From: Streptomyces sp. NRRL S-350
Lineage (GTDB): Bacteria > Actinomycetota > Actinomycetes > Streptomycetales > Streptomycetaceae
Direction: 5' to 3'
NCBI RefSeq assembly: GCF_000719705.1
Contig: NZ_JOHO01000028.1
Location: 1 to 64,000, forward strand
Length of the DNA stretch: 64,000 bases
A program made the translations under genes and the position numbers. Below are positions 1-7,599 of the stretch, in pieces (within the stretch, counting starts at the first letter, position 1; the number at the start of each line of letters is the position of its first letter). The notes beneath the pieces were generated by a model that had not been told where the DNA came from, did not search any database, and saw only the letters and a list, made by a program, of their open reading frames with translations.

Positions 1-11
1 ATAAGAGACAG
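1..11 (+). other. Residual Tn5/Nextera mosaic end (sequencing adapter)
   Basis: These eleven bases, ATAAGAGACAG, equal the inner end of the 19-bp Tn5 mosaic end used in Nextera libraries (AGATGTGTATAAGAGACAG). They lie exactly at the window edge and point inward, as an untrimmed adapter would. The window therefore starts at a contig end, and genomic sequence begins at base 12. Confidence 0.85.
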
Positions 12-116
12 ACCCCGGGCCCCACCCACGCCCCCACCGCCCGCCGCATCTACGTCGCCACCATCCCCGGCGGCCTCCCCGGCGCCGCCGACATCTACAT
101 CCGCGCCACCGGCTGA
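12..116 (+). CDS. C-terminal fragment of an unidentified protein
   Basis: An open frame enters from the contig end and stops at TGA 114-116, giving 34 residues that finish ADIYIRATG. A very strong hairpin terminator follows 14 bases later, which supports this being the true end of a gene. The fragment is too short and Pro/Gly-rich to assign to a family. The rest of the gene lies beyond the contig break. Confidence 0.45.
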   Translation, partial: TPGPTHAPTARRIYVATIPGGLPGAADIYIRATG

Positions 117-130
117 CCCGATGCCGGGCA

Positions 131-167
131 CGACGAAGCCCCGCCGGTGCTCGGCGGGGCTTCGTCG
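131..167 (+). terminator. Hairpin terminator
   Basis: A perfect 15-bp stem (131-145 pairing with 153-167) encloses the 7-base loop GGTGCTC. It lies just after the stop of the partial gene at the contig end. There is no long U-tract, which is usual for actinobacterial terminators. The symmetric stem could also stop transcription arriving from the minus-strand genes on the right. Confidence 0.75.
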
Positions 168-220
168 TTCCGTTCCGTTCAGGCGCCCTTCCGGTCGGCC
201 GGCCAGGTCGGCCGACCGGG

Positions 221-517
221 TCAGCCGGGCAGGCCGGGGAGGGCGGAGATGGTCACGGGGTGGCCCATGGTGTCGATGCGCCAGGCGGCGAGGGCCTGGT
301 AGGCGGGGGAGTGGTACCAGCCGTGGGCGTCGGCCTCGGTGGGGAACTCGAGGATGGCGGTCTTGGTGTGGCCGGTGTCCCCTTCCAGCCGGGCCGGGGC
401 GTCGAAGGCGAGCAGGCGGCCCTGGTAGGGCTCCATGGTGGCGCCGACGTTGGCGAGGTAGTGGCCGAGGGCGGCGTCGGGGGTGCTGTCGGTGCGGGTG
501 ATGACGATGTAGTGCAT
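221..517 (-). CDS. DUF1330 family protein
   Basis: This 98-residue protein resembles the DUF1330 family, small ferredoxin-like alpha/beta barrel proteins that are usually dimeric and of unknown reaction. It starts MHYIVITRTDST and contains the conserved-type block AILEFPTEADAHGWYHSPAYQAL, read here as family-typical around residues 54-76 (key residues F58, W67, Y75). Length matches the family. It lies downstream of the EamA exporter gene on the same strand with a 55-base gap, so co-transcription under the MarR-type repressor is possible but not shown. Confidence 0.75.
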   Translation of the reverse strand: MHYIVITRTDSTPDAALGHYLANVGATMEPYQGRLLAFDAPARLEGDTGHTKTAILEFPTEADAHGWYHSPAYQALAAWRIDTMGHPVTISALPGLPG

Positions 518-537
518 GGTGTGCTCCGTGTCGTGGT

Positions 538-603
538 GGTCAGCGAGTGGTAACAGGGACAGCTGGTAGGGGTCAGCGAGTGGGGACAGGGACAGCGGGG
601 GCC
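538..603. repeat. Imperfect 33-bp tandem duplication
   Basis: Two adjacent copies (538-570 and 571-603) share the blocks GGTCAGCGAGTGG and ACAGGGACAGC at the same spacing. The second copy covers the stop codon and last residues of the EamA transporter gene, the first lies in the gap before the DUF1330 gene. It looks like a local duplication that extended the intergenic gap. Confidence 0.6.
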
Positions 604-1535
604 GGGGTGGCAGCGGCGGCCGGGACGGTCCGGGTCGGCGGGGCGGGGTCGGCTGCCGTGGCGGGCTTGGGCTGCTTGGCGGGGGCCTGACCGGCGAACA
701 GGGCGCCGAGGGCCAGCAGCAGGCCGACGAGCTGCCACCCGGTGAGGGTCTGGCCGAGGACGACGAGGCCGCCCACGGTCGCGACCACCGGGTTGATCAG
801 GCCGAGGAACGAGGCCGGTCCGGCGCCCAGCCGTTCGATGCCGCGGAACCAGAGCACGTACCCGAGGGCGGTGCTGAGCAGTCCGAGGTAGGCGAATCCG
901 GCCAGGTTGGCGGCGCTCAGCGCGGGCGGTGCGCCCTCGACGAGGCCGGCGAGCGGCACGAGGAACACCGAGCCCGCCAGGAGTTGCCAGGCCGTCAGGT
1001 CCAGCAGGGTGGCGCCTTCGGGGCGGCCCCAGCGGCGGGTGAGGACGGTGCCCATGGCCATCAGCGCGATCGCGGTGACCATCGCGGCGATCCCGACGCC
1101 GTCCAGGCGGGCGCCGCTCTTGAGCACCAGGAGTGCCACGCCGCCGACTCCGACCAGTCCGGCGATCAGCGCCCGGCGTCCCGGCCGTACGCCGAGCACG
1201 CCGACCGAGAATCCGGCGACGAGCAGCGGCTGGATCGCTCCGATGGTGGCCGCGACGCCGCCGGGGAGGCGGTAGGCGCCGACGAAGGTCAGGGGGAAGA
1301 ACAGCCCGATGTTGAGCATTCCGAGGACGGCCGCCCGCCCCCACCAGCGTCCCTTGGGCAGCCTGCGGCCGATCAGCAGCAGGAGCAGTCCGGCCGGCAG
1401 GGCGCGGAGTGCGGCGAGCAGCAGCGGACGGCCTTCGGGCAGCAGTTGGGTGGTGACCAGGTAGGTCGTGCCCCAGGCCGCCGGGGCGAGTGCCGCCGTG
1501 ACGGCTACTCCTGCACGTGTTCCGGTTCCAGCCAC
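573..1535 (-). CDS. EamA/DMT-family exporter
   Basis: This 320-residue integral membrane protein is a drug/metabolite transporter of the EamA type (two EamA repeats, about ten helices), inferred to export a metabolite or toxic compound across the cytoplasmic membrane. The first helix includes AAWGTTYLVTTQLLPEG, and the second repeat ends in FLGLINPVVATVGGLVVLGQ, both typical. The C-terminal 40 residues are an Ala/Pro/Thr-rich cytoplasmic tail. It is divergently transcribed from a MarR regulator across a 130-base gap with repeated operator-like sites, so repression by that MarR and induction by the exported compound is the likely circuit. The substrate cannot be told from sequence. Confidence 0.85.
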   Translation of the reverse strand: MAGTGTRAGVAVTAALAPAAWGTTYLVTTQLLPEGRPLLLAALRALPAGLLLLLIGRRLPKGRWWGRAAVLGMLNIGLFFPLTFVGAYRLPGGVAATIGAIQPLLVAGFSVGVLGVRPGRRALIAGLVGVGGVALLVLKSGARLDGVGIAAMVTAIALMAMGTVLTRRWGRPEGATLLDLTAWQLLAGSVFLVPLAGLVEGAPPALSAANLAGFAYLGLLSTALGYVLWFRGIERLGAGPASFLGLINPVVATVGGLVVLGQTLTGWQLVGLLLALGALFAGQAPAKQPKPATAADPAPPTRTVPAAAATPAPAVPVPTR

Positions 1536-1544
1536 GAGATCCCC

Positions 1545-1620
1545 CTGAACGTTGACTATCTGAACGTTGAGGTAATTTATAGCCGCCGAGGTTAGTGAAC
1601 GTCAAGTATGTGAATGTTAA
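1545..1620. promoter_or_regulatory. Divergent promoter with two pairs of MarR-type operator repeats
   Basis: Between the exporter and MarR genes are four related 10-mers: TGAACGTTGA at 1546 and 1561, TGAACGTCAA at 1596 and TGAATGTTAA at 1611. Each pair has exactly 15-bp spacing and an AACGTT-like palindromic core. The stretch is much more AT-rich than its surroundings and contains the region where both promoters must lie. The arrangement fits MarR binding that would shut off both genes. Confidence 0.65.
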
Positions 1621-1667
1621 GGTAGTTGCCGACGGCCCACCCGGGGCCACGAGGGAGGCGGCAGGCC

Positions 1668-2180
1668 ATGGAGCAGCGCGACACCGTCGACGACATCGTC
1701 GAGCAGTGGAGCAGGACCCGTCCCGACCTGAACGGCGAGGCCATCGGCTTGGTCGGCCGGATGCGGCGGCTCAACATCCGCGTCGACGGCGCCCTGCGCG
1801 AGTACTTCGCCTCCTGCGGCCTCGACTCCTCCGAGTTCGACGTCCTGGCCACCCTGCGCCGCTCCGGCGAGCCCTACGAACTCAACGCCCGCGCCCTGCT
1901 CAAGTCCGCCATGGTCACCTCCGGCGCCATCACCAACCGGGTCGACCGGCTGTCCGCCAAGGGCCTGGTCGAGCGCAACCCCTGCCCGAGCGACCGCCGC
2001 GCCGTACTGGTCCGCCTCACCGCCGCCGGCAAGGACCTCATCGACGGCGCCCTGGCCGGCCACGTCCGCAACGAGGAACGCATCCTCGCCGCGCTCGACG
2101 ACGACGAACGCGCCCTGCTCGACGGCCTGCTGCGCAAACTCCTGATCGCGCACGGGGACACCGAGTCGCTCCTCGACTGA
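1668..2180 (+). CDS. MarR-family transcriptional regulator
   Basis: This 170-residue winged-helix regulator contains the block SSEFDVLATLRRSGEPYELN followed by LLKSAMVTSGAITNRVDRL, the recognition helix, and the wing with LVERNPCPSDRRAVLV, all typical of MarR dimers. I chose ATG 1668 because GGGAGG lies about ten bases upstream; an in-frame ATG at 1626 has no such site. It faces the EamA exporter gene across the repeated AACGTT-type sites and most likely represses both that gene and itself, with relief by a small ligand. The ligand is unknown. Confidence 0.88.
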   Translation: MEQRDTVDDIVEQWSRTRPDLNGEAIGLVGRMRRLNIRVDGALREYFASCGLDSSEFDVLATLRRSGEPYELNARALLKSAMVTSGAITNRVDRLSAKGLVERNPCPSDRRAVLVRLTAAGKDLIDGALAGHVRNEERILAALDDDERALLDGLLRKLLIAHGDTESLLD

Positions 2181-2314
2181 GCCCCCGGGCGGCCGACCCC
2201 GGCCTGCCGGACCACCGGGCGACCGGCGCCCGGGAGGGCGTGTCCAGCGCCCTCGCGGCCGCGTTGACCCCGGCGGAACCCGCACCCGCGGAACCGCACC
2301 GGAGGAGAGGCCCG

Positions 2315-2767
2315 ATGAAGGAACAGACGCCCAGGGAGATCGCCGTCCACGACCAGCTGCGGGCGGCCGGTGCGGAGGGCGCCCGGTGGCTCGCCGCCGC
2401 CGGCTGGGGCCCGCCGGTCACCGTCCCGCTGCAGGAGGCGGCCGAGTGGCAGCGGGAGATCCGGGCCCGGATGCTGGCGGCCCAGGAGGACGAGTCCTGC
2501 ACCTGGTGCGACCACCTGATCCACGGCGGGCCGCAGCCCGTCGTCGTGCATGCGGAGCGCCCGACCCACCTGGTCTGCCGCGCCTGCTCGACCGCCGCCC
2601 GCCCCGGCCGCGTCTGCCTGGACTGCGGAAGGCCAGCCGGCTCCGCCTCGCCGGCGGGCGGCCGCGAGGACGTCTTCATGGGCGCGGTCGCCATCTACAC
2701 CCGCGTCCGCTGCGCCGCCTGCCACCGCGCCGACCCGCTGCGCGGCACCTTCGGCAACGGCGATTGA
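2315..2767 (+). CDS. Small protein with four CxxC zinc-binding pairs
   Basis: This 150-residue protein is not one I can name. An N-terminal helical half (residues 1-58) is followed by four CxxC pairs at C62/C65, C88/C91, C101/C104 and C133/C136, enough for two four-cysteine zinc sites. The GGAGGAGAGG sequence just upstream supports ATG 2315. No catalytic motif is visible; the layout suggests a structural or nucleic-acid/protein-binding zinc-ribbon protein. It follows the MarR gene by about 130 bases on the same strand. Confidence 0.7.
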   Translation: MKEQTPREIAVHDQLRAAGAEGARWLAAAGWGPPVTVPLQEAAEWQREIRARMLAAQEDESCTWCDHLIHGGPQPVVVHAERPTHLVCRACSTAARPGRVCLDCGRPAGSASPAGGREDVFMGAVAIYTRVRCAACHRADPLRGTFGNGD

Positions 2768-2844
2768 CGGGGGCGCCGGGCGCGGCGTGCCCGGCGGCGG
2801 GCGGCGGGCCGGGAAGCGGGCGGCAGGCACCACCCGCGCGAAGG

Positions 2845-3393
2845 TCAGCGCGGTGCGGTCACCCGCGCGAGGACCAGCCCGGCGCACTCACCGACCGTCG
2901 CCCGGCTGGTGTCCACGACCAGGTCGTACGACACCCCCCGGTGCACCGACTCGGCCTGGGCGGCGGCCATGCCGGGCACCCGGTCGCCGCGGGCGGCCTC
3001 CCGGGCCGCGGCCACGGCCGGGTCGCAGCGCACGCCGACCCAGAGCACGTCCAGGCCCTCCAGCGCCGCCCGCCAGCGGGCCTGCGAGGCGGTGGTGCCG
3101 AGGAACACCTCGTCCACCACTATCCGCGCCCCCGCCCGGGCCATCGCCGCGACCCCGGCCGTCCAGGCGGCGTCCAGGGCGGCGAAGACGGGCCCGACCT
3201 CGACGGTGCCGTCCCCGGCCTCCAGCCCGCCGATGCCGTCGCCACCGTCGCCGCTGCGCAGCCGCTCCGGCAGCGCGGCGACCATGGTGTCCGCGCCGAG
3301 GTGCAGCCACGGCTCCGGCAGCAGCTCCTGCAGCCGGCGGGCGATGCTCGACTTGCCGGAGCTGGAGCCGCCGTTGAGCACGATCACGTTCAT
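2845..3393 (-). CDS. Chloramphenicol phosphotransferase-like kinase
   Basis: This 182-residue P-loop kinase resembles the CPT family, known from the chloramphenicol producer S. venezuelae to phosphorylate the drug's primary hydroxyl. It has the Walker A GGSSSGKSS (residues 8-16), an aspartate in HLGADT (D35) where CPT has its catalytic Asp, and DEVFLG as the Walker B-like segment. Length fits the family. It lies 40 bases downstream of cobB on the same strand and could be the last gene of the cobalamin operon, although no functional link is obvious. Real substrate unknown; relatives are often housekeeping genes rather than resistance genes. Confidence 0.72.
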   Translation of the reverse strand: MNVIVLNGGSSSGKSSIARRLQELLPEPWLHLGADTMVAALPERLRSGDGGDGIGGLEAGDGTVEVGPVFAALDAAWTAGVAAMARAGARIVVDEVFLGTTASQARWRAALEGLDVLWVGVRCDPAVAAAREAARGDRVPGMAAAQAESVHRGVSYDLVVDTSRATVGECAGLVLARVTAPR

Positions 3394-3433
3394 GCGGGGA
3401 GCCTACGGGCGGTTGCCCGGCCGCGTCGCGGCA

Positions 3434-4807
3434 TCACCCGCCGGAGCCTCGGAACGCCGCGGCCGCCGCCGCGAACGAGGACGCCACCATCGGCGCCCCC
3501 GCCCAGTGCAGGTGCAGGTACGAGGCGTGCACGCTGCCGTCCGTGAAGCCCTCCGTGCGCGGCCCGGTCGGCAGGCGCCACCCCCAGGCCGGGCGTTCGC
3601 CCGCACCCGGTTCGCAGACCGTGCGGTGGAACTCGTGCCCGCGCACCCGGGTGCCGGCCGCCGCGAGCGGCGAGTCGTGCAGGGCGACGGCCTCCCGGTA
3701 GCCGAGGGTGAGGCGCTCGGTCATCCGGGCGCCGGTGTCCAGCACCCCGCACATCGGCAGGCCGTCCAACTCCCGCCCCAGGTAGAGGAGTCCGGCGCAC
3801 TCGGCGGCGATCGGCCCACCGGCGGCGGCGAACTGCGCGATGGCCGCGCGCAGCGCCGCGTTCCCGCTCAACTCCCGGACGTACAGCTCCGGGAAGCCGC
3901 CGCCGATGACGAGCCCGGCCGTACCCTCGGGCAGCGCACGGGCGTGCAGCGGGTCGAACGGGACGACCTCCGCGCCTGCGGCGCCGAGCAGTTCGGCGTT
4001 CTCGGCGTACGAGAAGGAGAACGCCGCGCCGCCCGCCACCGCGATCCGGGGCCGCCCGGGGACCGGGCTGACCTCGGCCGAAGGATCCCACGGCTCGGCG
4101 TCCAAGTCCGGCGCCGTACGGGCGAGTTCCAGCAGGGCGTCGAGGTCGACGGAGGAGCCGACCAGCTCGCCCATGTCGGCGACCGCCTTCAGCGCCTCCG
4201 CCGAGCGCTCCACCGCCGGGATCAGCCCGAGGTGGCGGGACGGCGTGGCGACCGCCGCCGAGCGGCGCAGCGCGCCCAGCACCGGCACGCCGGATCCCTC
4301 CTCCAGGGCCTCGCGCAGCAGGTGCTCGTGCCGGTCGGAGGCGACCCGGTTGAGGATCACCCCGGCGAGCCGCACCTGCGGATCCCAGGAGGCGAAGCCG
4401 TGCACCAGCGCGGCCACCGAGCGGGACTGCGAGGAGCCGTCCACCACCAGGACCACCGGAGCCCGCAGCAGCTTGGCGACGTGCGCCGTGGAGGCCAGCT
4501 CCCCGCGCCCGGAGGCGCCGTCGAACAGGCCCATGACGCCCTCGACCACGGCGACGTCCGCCCCCGCCGCGCCGTGCAGGAACAGCGGGGCGATCCGCTC
4601 GGGGCCGCACATGAACGCGTCCAGGTTGCGGCCCGGGCGCCCGGCGGCGAGCGCGTGGTAGCCCGGGTCGATGTAGTCGGGGCCGACCTTGTGCGGGGAC
4701 ACCGCCAGCCCGCGCGCGGCGAGCGCCGCGATCAGGCCGGTGGCGACGGTGGTCTTGCCGGCGCCCGAGGAGGGGGCGGCGACGACGAGGCGGGGGACGG
4801 TGCTCAA
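3434..4807 (-). CDS. cobB: Cobyrinate a,c-diamide synthase
   Basis: This 457-residue enzyme amidates the a and c carboxylates of cobyrinate using glutamine and ATP in corrin ring synthesis. The N-terminal ATPase domain has APSSGAGKTT (residues 10-19) and KVGPDYIDPGYH; the C-terminal class I glutaminase domain has GGGFPELY and the nucleophile Cys in AAECAGLLYLG near residue 335. No ATG is available in frame, and the start appears to be TTG at 4807, four bases after the cobO stop, with TGGTAGG as a weak ribosome site. It is the fifth biosynthetic gene of the riboswitch-controlled operon. Confidence 0.93.
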   Translation of the reverse strand: MSTVPRLVVAAPSSGAGKTTVATGLIAALAARGLAVSPHKVGPDYIDPGYHALAAGRPGRNLDAFMCGPERIAPLFLHGAAGADVAVVEGVMGLFDGASGRGELASTAHVAKLLRAPVVLVVDGSSQSRSVAALVHGFASWDPQVRLAGVILNRVASDRHEHLLREALEEGSGVPVLGALRRSAAVATPSRHLGLIPAVERSAEALKAVADMGELVGSSVDLDALLELARTAPDLDAEPWDPSAEVSPVPGRPRIAVAGGAAFSFSYAENAELLGAAGAEVVPFDPLHARALPEGTAGLVIGGGFPELYVRELSGNAALRAAIAQFAAAGGPIAAECAGLLYLGRELDGLPMCGVLDTGARMTERLTLGYREAVALHDSPLAAAGTRVRGHEFHRTVCEPGAGERPAWGWRLPTGPRTEGFTDGSVHASYLHLHWAGAPMVASSFAAAAAAFRGSGG

Positions 4808-4811
4808 CGGC

Positions 4812-5417
4812 CTACCACTCGATGCCGCGCTGGCCCTTGCGGCCGGCGTCCATGGGGTGCTTGACCTTGGTCATCTCGGTGACCAGGTCGGCGAAGCCGG
4901 TCAGCGCCTCGGGCGCGTACCGGCCGGTGATGACGACGTGCTGGCTGCCCGGCCGGTCCTCGAGCACGGCGACGACCTCCTCCGGGTCGACCCACCCCCA
5001 GTGCATCGGGTAGGTGAACTCGTCGAGCACGTAGAAGCGGTAGGTCTCGGCCGCGAGGTCCCGCTTGACCTGCTCCCAGCCCTCCTTGGCCGCCTCCTCG
5101 CTGGACATCTCCTGCTCGGCGGAGCGCTGGATCCACGACCAGCCGGAGCCCATCTTGTGCCAGTCGACGGTGCCGCCCTCGCCGGAGGCGCCGAGGACGC
5201 GCAGCGCGTTCTCCTCGCCGACCTTCCACTTGGCGGACTTCACGAACTGGAACACCCCGACCGGCCAGCCCTGGTTCCAGGCCCGCAGCGCCATGCCGAA
5301 AGCGGCGGTGGACTTGCCCTTGCCGGGGCCGGTGTGCACGGCGGTGATCGGCAGGGTGCGCCGCTGGCGGGTCGTCAGGCCGTCGTCGGGAACGCTCTCG
5401 GGAACGCCCTTGGGCAT
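4812..5417 (-). CDS. cobO: Corrinoid (cob(I)yrinic acid a,c-diamide) adenosyltransferase
   Basis: This 201-residue CobO/BtuR-type enzyme transfers the 5'-deoxyadenosyl group of ATP to the reduced cobalt of the corrin. It has the P-loop GPGKGKS (residues 30-36), the block FQFVKSAKWKVGE, and DEFTYPMHWGW followed by VVITGRYAP, characteristic of the family. I chose the ATG at 5417 (MPKGVPESVPDDG), four bases after the chelatase stop; a longer in-frame start would lie inside the preceding gene. It sits between the cobaltochelatase and cobB genes in the cobalamin operon. Confidence 0.93.
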   Translation of the reverse strand: MPKGVPESVPDDGLTTRQRRTLPITAVHTGPGKGKSTAAFGMALRAWNQGWPVGVFQFVKSAKWKVGEENALRVLGASGEGGTVDWHKMGSGWSWIQRSAEQEMSSEEAAKEGWEQVKRDLAAETYRFYVLDEFTYPMHWGWVDPEEVVAVLEDRPGSQHVVITGRYAPEALTGFADLVTEMTKVKHPMDAGRKGQRGIEW

Positions 5418-5421
5418 GGGA

Positions 5422-7599
5422 TCAGGCCGCCTTTCGCATGGTGGTCGCCCGGTGGTCGCGGGCGGTCGTGGAACGGTTGTCCCCGCGGTTCTCGCGGACG
5501 AGCGAGGCCACGCCCTCGGCACGCAGCTCCTCCAGGCTGACGGCGGTGCCGCCGAGCCGCCCGGCCAGGGTGCGGGCCAGGCCCAGGCGGACCGGGCCGG
5601 ACTCGCAGTCCAGCACCACGCTCGCCGTGCCCTGCGCGGCGAACAGCGCGGCCGCGCGGTGGGACTGCGCGAGGGCGTCGCGCCCGCCGGTGGCCCGGCC
5701 GTCGGTCACCACGACCAGCAGCGGGCGCCGGCTCGGGTCGCGCAGCCGCTCGACCCGCAGCACCTCGTGGGCGCGCAGCAGCCCGGCGGCCAGCGGGGTC
5801 CGCCCGCCGGTGGGCAGCGACTCCAGCCGGGCCGCGCCGACCTCCACCGAGGAGGTGGGCGGCAGCGCCAGCTCGGCGCCCGCCCCGCGGAAGGTGACCA
5901 TGCCGATCTTGTCGCGCCGCTGGTAGGCGTCCATCAGCAGCGACAGCACGGCGCCCTTGACGGCGGTCATCCGCTGCCGGGCGGCCATCGAGCCGGAGGC
6001 GTCGACCACGAACAGCACCAGGTTGGACTCCCGGCCCCGGCGCACCTGTTCGCGGAAGTCGTCCTTCTGCAGCACCAGCGCCCGGCCGCTGCGCCCGCGC
6101 GCCACCTGGTGCGGGGCGGCGGCCTGCAGGGTCGCCGTCAGGTGCAGCCGGCCGAGGGCGCCCTGCGGCCGGCGGGCGCGGACGGTGTGCCCGCCGGTGG
6201 TCTCGGCGGGGGAGCGGCGGCCCTGGGCGCCGTGGCCGGTGCCCCGTACGGTGAACAGCTTGGTCCGGTACGCGTCCCCGGCGGCGACCGGCGCCGACTC
6301 CCGTGCGGGGGCGGGGTGCTGGGCGGGTACGGGCGGCTGCGCGGGCGCCTCGGGGCCCTCGGGGGCGGTGGCCTGCGGGGCGTCGCCGGCGGAGGGCTCG
6401 GGCGCTCCGCCGCCTCCGTCGGGGCCGCCTCCGTCGGGGCCGCCCCCCTCGGGGCCGCCTCCGTCCGGGCCGTCGCCCTCCGGCCCGGTCCCCTCCGGCC
6501 CGTTCCCGTCCGGCCCGTTCCCGTCCGGCCCGTCGCCTTCGGGCTCCGGGTCCTCCTGGGTCTGCTCCTGGGCGTGCTCCTCCAGCGTCCGGTCCAGCTG
6601 CTCCTCGTCCAGGCCCGGCGCGTCGAAGGGGTTGCGGCGGCGCCGGTGCGGCAGGGCCAGCCGGGCGGCCTTGCGGACGTCCTCCTCCAGCACCTCGGTG
6701 CGCCCGTCCCAGGCGGCGAGGGCGACGGCGGTGCGCGCCATCACGATGTCCGCGCGCAGCCCGTCCACCTCGAACGCCGCGCAGACGGCGGTGATCTGAC
6801 GCAGCGCCACCTCCGTCAGCTCGACCTCGGGCAGCAACTCCCTCGCGGCGGTGATGCGTTCGGCGAGCGCCCGCTCCTCGTCGGCGAACCGCGCGGCGAA
6901 GCCGACCGGGTCCGCGTCGTACGCGAGCCGGCGGCGGACCACCTCGGCCCGCTCGGCCGGATCCCGGGTGGCGGCGATCTCGACGGTCAGGCCGAACCGG
7001 TCGAGCAGCTGCGGCCGCAGCTCGCCCTCCTCCGGGTTCATCGTGCCGACCAGCAGGAACCGGGCGGCGTGCCGCACCGACACGCCCTCGCGCTCGACGT
7101 ACGAGCGGCCCATCGCGGCGGCGTCCAGCAGCAGGTCCACGACGTGGTCCTGGAGCAGGTTCACCTCGTCGATGTAGAGCACGCCGCGGTGCGCCTTGGC
7201 GAGCAGCCCGGGCTCGTACGCCTTGACGCCCTCGGCGAGCGCGCGCTCCAGGTCGAGCGAGCCGACGATCCGGTCCTCGGCCACGCCGACCGGCAACTCG
7301 ACCAGCTGGGAGGGGCGTTCGTGACCGGCGGGCTGCCCGTCCCCGGCGGCGCCGCGGTGCGGCCCGTCCGGGCACTGCGGATCGGGCGCGGCCGGGTCGC
7401 AGGCGAAGCGGCAGCCGTCGACGGCGGCGATGGACGGCAGCAGCCCGGCGAGCGCGCGCACCATGGTCGACTTCGCGGTGCCCTTCTCGCCGCGCACCAG
7501 CACGCCGCCGACGGCGGGGGAGACCGCGTTCAGCAGCAGGCCGAGCCGCAGGTCGGCCATGCCGACGATCGCGGTGAACGGATAGCGGACGTCACTCAT
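5422..7599 (-). CDS. Putative cobaltochelatase, fused ChlI/ChlD type
   Basis: This 725-residue protein joins a magnesium-chelatase I-type AAA+ ATPase to a D-type von Willebrand A domain. The ATPase has GEKGTAKS (residues 37-44), the Walker B GVLYIDEVNLL (139-149) and GTMNPEEGELRPQLLDRFGL. The VWA domain has the metal-binding MIDAS start DASGSM near residue 532. Between them (about 350-400) is a flexible tail of Gly-Pro-Asp/Glu-Gly repeats and a Pro/Ala stretch. In this operon it most likely energises cobalt insertion, working with a CobN-like subunit encoded elsewhere. Its start overlaps the cobQ stop by 4 bases (ATGA). Confidence 0.9.
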   Translation of the reverse strand: MSDVRYPFTAIVGMADLRLGLLLNAVSPAVGGVLVRGEKGTAKSTMVRALAGLLPSIAAVDGCRFACDPAAPDPQCPDGPHRGAAGDGQPAGHERPSQLVELPVGVAEDRIVGSLDLERALAEGVKAYEPGLLAKAHRGVLYIDEVNLLQDHVVDLLLDAAAMGRSYVEREGVSVRHAARFLLVGTMNPEEGELRPQLLDRFGLTVEIAATRDPAERAEVVRRRLAYDADPVGFAARFADEERALAERITAARELLPEVELTEVALRQITAVCAAFEVDGLRADIVMARTAVALAAWDGRTEVLEEDVRKAARLALPHRRRRNPFDAPGLDEEQLDRTLEEHAQEQTQEDPEPEGDGPDGNGPDGNGPEGTGPEGDGPDGGGPEGGGPDGGGPDGGGGAPEPSAGDAPQATAPEGPEAPAQPPVPAQHPAPARESAPVAAGDAYRTKLFTVRGTGHGAQGRRSPAETTGGHTVRARRPQGALGRLHLTATLQAAAPHQVARGRSGRALVLQKDDFREQVRRGRESNLVLFVVDASGSMAARQRMTAVKGAVLSLLMDAYQRRDKIGMVTFRGAGAELALPPTSSVEVGAARLESLPTGGRTPLAAGLLRAHEVLRVERLRDPSRRPLLVVVTDGRATGGRDALAQSHRAAALFAAQGTASVVLDCESGPVRLGLARTLAGRLGGTAVSLEELRAEGVASLVRENRGDNRSTTARDHRATTMRKAA
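6411..6545. repeat. Degenerate 12-bp coding repeat (GPDG linker)
   Basis: About eleven consecutive 12-base units of the type GGGCCGCCTCCG encode a run of Gly-Pro-Asp/Glu-Gly/Asn/Thr tetrapeptides in the chelatase linker. Units differ mainly at codon third positions and by Asp/Glu swaps, which suggests expansion by slippage followed by drift with the reading frame kept. Confidence 0.75.

Noticed and set aside
2845-3393. Calling the CPT-like kinase an antibiotic resistance gene
   Set aside because: The P-loop and Asp fit the family, but there is no resistance or biosynthetic context, and many relatives are not known to act on chloramphenicol.
6411-6545. Regular short repeats as a possible CRISPR array
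   Set aside because: Units are 12 bases, contiguous, in-frame and inside a coding linker; there are no spacers and no cas genes.
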